From Acidobacteriota bacterium (GTDB taxonomy: Bacteria; Acidobacteriota; Terriglobia; Acidiferrales; 2-02-FULL-67-57), in the NCBI GenBank assembly GCA_016189965.1, contig JACPRL010000109.1, positions 1 to 8,287 on the forward strand: a stretch of DNA of 8,287 nucleotides, given 5' to 3'. Below are positions 5,527 to 8,287 of the stretch, in pieces. The notes beneath the pieces are model-generated. The model was not told where the DNA came from. It was given only the letters and a program-made list of their open reading frames with translations, and made no database searches. Position 1 is the first letter of the stretch; the number at the start of each line of letters is the position of its first letter. Position numbers and translations under genes: made by a program.

Positions 5527-5883
5527 TCAGCGGCCGGCGAGGTATTGGCTGTGGCCTTGCTTCCAGTCCTCGCGCGCGGGGGCGAAGAAGTCGAGCACCA
5601 CGGTGTCTTCGAGGATCCAGGCTTCGTGCTCAAGGTCGGAGGGAATGACGAGCAGGTCGCCGGCTTGGAGGTAGACCTCCTCTCCGGCGATGCTCATCCG
5701 CATGGCTCCGCGGAGCAGATAGGTGATCTGTTCGCTCACGTGCTGGTGGCGGGAGATGTAGGCGCCTTTGGCGAGAGCGACGCGCGAGAGGGTGGATTGC
5801 CGGCCCCAGACGACCTGGCGTGCGACGCTGGGGCTGAGCCGTTCTTCGGGCAGGGTCTCCCACCGCAGGGGTGTCAGGTTCAT
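5527..5883 (-). CDS. Small cupin-domain protein, KdgF-like
   Basis: This 118-residue single-domain cupin carries both signature motifs. Motif 1 is G40-x5-H46-x-H48-x2-E51-Q52 through G59; motif 2 is G75-x5-P81-x-D83-x2-H86. H46, H48, Q52 and H86 are the probable metal ligands. The HxHxxEQ pattern and the tail VLDFFAPARED at 96-106 resemble KdgF, a small metal cupin acting on unsaturated uronates from pectin or alginate. Many similar cupins have other or unknown roles, so the substrate is not assigned. The protein has no signal peptide and is probably cytoplasmic. The ATG at 5883 has an AAGGAG SD at 6-base spacing. It follows the MFS gene by 49 bp on the same strand, hinting at one unit that imports and processes a small acid or sugar. 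Confidence 0.85.
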   Translation of the reverse strand: MNLTPLRWETLPEERLSPSVARQVVWGRQSTLSRVALAKGAYISRHQHVSEQITYLLRGAMRMSIAGEEVYLQAGDLLVIPSDLEHEAWILEDTVVLDFFAPAREDWKQGHSQYLAGR

Positions 5884-5932
5884 CGTTGCTCCTTTGAGGC
5901 ACTCCGGATTTCAGCGCGGGCAAGCTACGATC

Positions 5933-7213
5933 TTAGCGCAGCTCGGTGCCTTTGGTTTCTGGAAGCAGGCGGGCGAGGACGGCGGCCAGCAGAAAGGCGG
6001 CGGAGGTGGTCCAGAAGGCTCCGCCCAGGCCGTAGCGCAGAGCGAGAAAGCCGGTGAGGAAAGGGGCGAAAGCGCTGACCGCGCGGCCGAGGTTGTAGGT
6101 CAGGCCCATGGCGGTGGCGCGAATCTCGGTGGGGAAAAGCTCGCTGGCGATGGTGCCGAAACCGCTGAAGTAGCCTGTGCCAAAGAAAGCAAGCAGCGGC
6201 CCCACGAGGAGCAAGGCCAGCGGCGAGGTCAAGGAGGCAAATAGGGGGACGAGCGCCGCGGCGGCGAGCAAGTAAGCGATGTAGGTGCGACGCCGGCCGG
6301 CGGCATCGGCGAGGTAGCCGAAGGAGACGTAGCCGAGCCACTTGCCAGCCCCCATGATGAGGAGCCAGAGGGTGGTCTGGGTGATCGTCAAGCCGCGACC
6401 CCCGCGGGCGACGGGCAAGGCCAGGAAGGCGGGTATCCAGGTGAAGAGGCCCCAGTAGCCGAAGAGCGTGGCGGTATTCATCAGCGTAGCAGCGAGGGCG
6501 TGGCGGCGGAGGTCGGGTTGGATGAGACGACGAAGCGCCGCGCGCGCGCCCAGTGCACCGCCACGCTGCTGCTGCCAGATGACAGGCTCTGGCACGCTCC
6601 GCCGCACCCAGAACACCAACAGCGCCGGCAGGACACCGACCAGAAAGACAGCCCGCCAGCCGGGCAGCGTGAGGCCGAAGCCCAGCGGGACCGTGCCCAG
6701 TCCGAGCAACACACCAGCGACGAGCGCTGCCAGGCCTTCGCCAATCGCCCAACTGGATTGCATCAACGCCAGGGCTTTGCCACGATGCTCCGCCCGCCAG
6801 CTCTCCGCCACCAGCGCCGCGCCGGTTGTCCACTCGCCCCCCATGCCGAGGCCGAGCAAGAAGCGGAAGAGGCCGAGCTCGAAGATGGTGCGCGCCAGCC
6901 CGCAGGCGCCGCTGGCCAGCGAGTAGACCAGGATGCTCGCCATCAGCGCGCGGGTGCGCCCGACCCGGTCGGCCACCATGCCGAACAGAATGCCGCCGGC
7001 CGCCGAGGCCACCAGCGTAAGGGAATTCAGCAGGCCGGCGGTGGACTTGCTCATCTCGAAATGAACCAGCAGGTGCGCCAGCACCATCGAGTAGAGCATG
7101 ACGTCGAAGGCGTCCAGCAGCCAGCCCAGCCCGCCGGCCACCAGCGTCTGGCGCTCGTGCCGGCTGGCCGCGCGCAGCCAGGAGAAAAGGCCGGAAGTGG
7201 CGGTGGGGGCCAT
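5933..7213 (-). CDS. MFS transporter, probable organic-acid or sugar-acid:H+ symporter
   Basis: The 426-residue inner-membrane protein has about 12 predicted helices. TM1 (about 24-45) contains GWLLDAFDVMLYS with acidic residues D34 and D37, typical of sialate/lactate and aromatic-acid H+ symporters. The cytoplasmic loop motif GMVADRVGRTR is at 78-88, with a second copy, GYLADAAGRRR, in the C-terminal half. RFLLGLGMGGEW at 117-128 marks TM4, and the C-terminus carries PETKG at 418-422. These place it in the metabolite-uptake branch of MFS rather than among drug exporters, but the substrate is not determined. The ATG at 7213 has no SD and lies close to a candidate promoter, so translation may be nearly leaderless. 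The cupin gene follows 49 bp downstream. There is no sign of damage. Confidence 0.92.
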   Translation of the reverse strand: MAPTATSGLFSWLRAASRHERQTLVAGGLGWLLDAFDVMLYSMVLAHLLVHFEMSKSTAGLLNSLTLVASAAGGILFGMVADRVGRTRALMASILVYSLASGACGLARTIFELGLFRFLLGLGMGGEWTTGAALVAESWRAEHRGKALALMQSSWAIGEGLAALVAGVLLGLGTVPLGFGLTLPGWRAVFLVGVLPALLVFWVRRSVPEPVIWQQQRGGALGARAALRRLIQPDLRRHALAATLMNTATLFGYWGLFTWIPAFLALPVARGGRGLTITQTTLWLLIMGAGKWLGYVSFGYLADAAGRRRTYIAYLLAAAALVPLFASLTSPLALLLVGPLLAFFGTGYFSGFGTIASELFPTEIRATAMGLTYNLGRAVSAFAPFLTGFLALRYGLGGAFWTTSAAFLLAAVLARLLPETKGTELR

Positions 7214-7227
7214 GGGCCGTCGGGCGA

Positions 7228-7256
7228 CTTATACCGAAGCGCCACCCGGAAGAAAA
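7228..7256 (-). promoter_or_regulatory. Candidate promoter for the MFS-cupin pair (weak)
   Basis: The minus strand has TATAAG (7233-7228) with TTTTCT (7256-7251) exactly 17 bases upstream. The -10 is good and the -35 poor. Transcription would begin only a few bases before the ATG at 7213, consistent with the missing SD. Confidence 0.35.
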
Positions 7257-7278
7257 GCGCAAAACCGGCAGGCCCGGG

Positions 7279-7307
7279 TTGTGTTTTCTCGGCGTCGGTG
7301 GTATACC
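7279..7307 (+). promoter_or_regulatory. Promoter for the DUF4870 gene
   Basis: TTGTGT (7279-7284) and TATACC (7302-7307) are 17 bases apart on the plus strand. The leader to the ATG would be about 40 bases. It is divergent from the MFS promoter in a 142-bp shared intergenic region. Confidence 0.5.
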
Positions 7308-7326
7308 CTCGCCCCGGTTGCCCGGA

Positions 7327-7342
7327 GTTGAATCGGTTCAAC
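7327..7342 (+). repeat. Inverted repeat in the DUF4870 leader
   Basis: GTTGAA and TTCAAC form a perfect 6-bp inverted repeat around TCGG. It lies downstream of the predicted start point and 2 bases before the GGAGG SD (7345-7349). It could be a small tetraloop hairpin affecting ribosome access, or an operator. Confidence 0.45.
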
Positions 7343-7355
7343 ACGGAGGTTCGCT

Positions 7356-7739
7356 ATGGGTACCACCCCGCAGCCGGCGGCTCCTTCCTCGGGCGGTCTC
7401 GCGCCCAACATTGCGGCCTTGCTCGGCTACCTGATCTGGTTCCTGGCCATTGTGTGGCTGTTGATTGAGCCGTTCAAGAACGATCGGTTCGTTCGCTTCC
7501 ACGCCTACCAGTCTCTGGGATTCTTTTTCAGCATGGTCGTCCTGTGGATCGCCGTGGGCATCGTTTCCTTCATCCTGGCGTTCATCCCCTACTTGGGCGG
7601 GGCTATAGCGCTGCTGTTGTATCCGGTGATGGCGCTGGGGCTCCTCGCCACCTGGCTTTTCCTGATGTACAAAGCCTTCAACAACCAGATGTGGAAGCTG
7701 CCCTTCATCGGCGACTTCGCTGAAAAGTACGCCGGCTAG
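7356..7739 (+). CDS. DUF4870 / Tic20-like small membrane protein
   Basis: The 127-residue protein has a Pro/Ser/Gly-rich N-terminus followed by three hydrophobic helices at about 18-37, 53-77 and 83-105. The signature RFHAYQSL at 47-54 between the first two helices is typical of the DUF4870 family, which is loosely related to Tic20. The family's biochemical role is not established, and nothing here adds one. The protein is probably in the inner membrane, with its short tail (KLPFIGDFAEKYAG) outside the bilayer. The ATG at 7356 has a good GGAGG SD at 6-base spacing. The gene stands alone: divergent from the MFS gene and convergent with the DUF547 gene, ending 21 bp from it with no hairpin terminator between them. 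Confidence 0.9.
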   Translation: MGTTPQPAAPSSGGLAPNIAALLGYLIWFLAIVWLLIEPFKNDRFVRFHAYQSLGFFFSMVVLWIAVGIVSFILAFIPYLGGAIALLLYPVMALGLLATWLFLMYKAFNNQMWKLPFIGDFAEKYAG

Positions 7740-7760
7740 GCGGTCTGAGGCACAGGGACG

Positions 7761-8287
7761 CTAGTCGCCGCGGGCCGAGGCGTCGTTGAGCGACCAGTCG
7801 TAGTTGTAGAATTCCACCCGAGGTTTTTCCTGTCGGACGTGTTGCGCCACCGGCTCGGGCAGGTAGCGAAGCACATAGTCCACCACTGTGCCCCCATTCG
7901 GCCCATTCCCCGGGGTTGCCACGGCCTGGATGAAGTCTTCCCGGTACCAATCAAACAGCGCGGAGAGGAACAGAACATCGCCGCGCATCCAGACGTTTTC
8001 TTCCCGGGCGATGAAGGTGCGGGCGGCGTCGTCGAGCTGCGCGTCGAGGGATTCAGGCCGGTAGGGTTCGCGCCGCAGCGGCGGGCAGCTCAGCGAGGCG
8101 CAGTTGACGGCGAAGTGGATGCGCGGGTCGCGGTAGCGGCGACGGAGAATACCGTGCTCGATATCGTCCAGGCTGTACTTCTTCCCCCCGGCCACGAAGC
8201 GCGCCCGCTTGAAGAAGAGCAAGCCCAGCCCGAAGCGCAGGTCACGCACGCTGTTGACGGGATAGGCCTCGACGACGGCGTGCACCA
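7761..8287 (-). CDS. DUF547 domain protein, C-terminal part (runs off right edge)
   Basis: About 175 codons of a gene whose start lies beyond the window. The visible part begins in VHAVVEAYPVNSVRD, which in this family normally follows an FWxNxYN segment, so the GTG at 8285 is internal and not a start. The diagnostic DUF547 stretch HFAVNCASLSCPPLR is at visible residues 57-71, with conserved N61, C62 and C67. Next come EPYRPESLDAQLDDAARTFI and a FLSALFDWYREDF segment. The family's molecular function is unproven; its fold is thought to be papain/transglutaminase-like, with the Cys region as a candidate active site. Bacterial members are often secreted, but the N-terminus is not visible here. 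The stop is TAG at 7761, converging on the DUF4870 gene. Confidence 0.9.
   Translation of the reverse strand, partial: VHAVVEAYPVNSVRDLRFGLGLLFFKRARFVAGGKKYSLDDIEHGILRRRYRDPRIHFAVNCASLSCPPLRREPYRPESLDAQLDDAARTFIAREENVWMRGDVLFLSALFDWYREDFIQAVATPGNGPNGGTVVDYVLRYLPEPVAQHVRQEKPRVEFYNYDWSLNDASARGD

Noticed and set aside
5490..5633. N-terminal extension of the secreted protein to an ATG at 5633
   Set aside because: It lies inside the cupin gene out of frame, and would place the signal peptide 48 residues from the N-terminus.
5925..7262. 445-codon minus-strand frame overlapping the MFS gene
   Set aside because: Frame-shifted shadow rich in Arg/His/Pro/Ala; the MFS frame has clear helices and motifs.
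6500..7468. Plus-strand frame across the MFS gene and the intergenic region
   Set aside because: Composition is rich in Gln/Arg/His and it overlaps two supported genes and their promoters.

Overview
The window most likely comes from an acidobacterium-like, GC-rich soil or sediment bacterium. I base this on the general look of the proteins, a DUF4870 membrane protein, a lineage-type secreted protein of unknown function, and intergenic palindromes of the CCTTCGACTC...CGCTCAGGATGACA kind. No 16S or other decisive marker is present, so the phylum is an inference.

Left half (1-3966, all minus strand): a tRNA-Leu(UAG) gene followed by trigger factor (tig), clpP, clpX and the start of lon, which runs off the left edge. 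This is the classic proteostasis cluster. Trigger factor meets nascent chains at the ribosome, ClpX unfolds substrates and feeds them to ClpP, and Lon is a second ATP-dependent protease. The genes are closely packed (22, 49 and 1 bp gaps from tig to lon), which suggests one transcript. Every catalytic and nucleotide-binding motif I looked for in ClpX and ClpP is intact. The trigger factor looks normal except for a PPIase domain that has lost its recognisable active-site segment.

Middle (3694-4232): short non-coding stretches on either side of the tRNA hold two clusters of palindromic repeats. One is a set of GC-rich hairpins between the tRNA and tig. The other is a 173-bp element bounded by 9-bp inverted repeats. 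Both contain the same arms, CCTTCGACTC and CGCTCAGG, around a perfect hairpin whose sequence differs between the copies.

Centre-right (4233-5489, minus): a secreted protein of unrecognised family, interrupted by one in-frame TAG. The reading frame continues on both sides of the stop with no shift. The gene therefore looks like a recent nonsense pseudogene, a sequencing error or a readthrough case rather than two genes. A TGnTATAAT extended -10 and a 14-bp perfect palindrome sit just upstream of its start.

Right (5527-8287): a KdgF-like small cupin and a 12-helix MFS transporter form a minus-strand pair. Divergent from them is a DUF4870 small membrane protein with its own clear promoter. It converges on the 3' part of a DUF547 protein, which runs off the right edge.

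No CRISPR array, transposase, phage gene or recognisable defence system is present. The most unusual material is the interrupted secreted gene and the nested palindromic elements.
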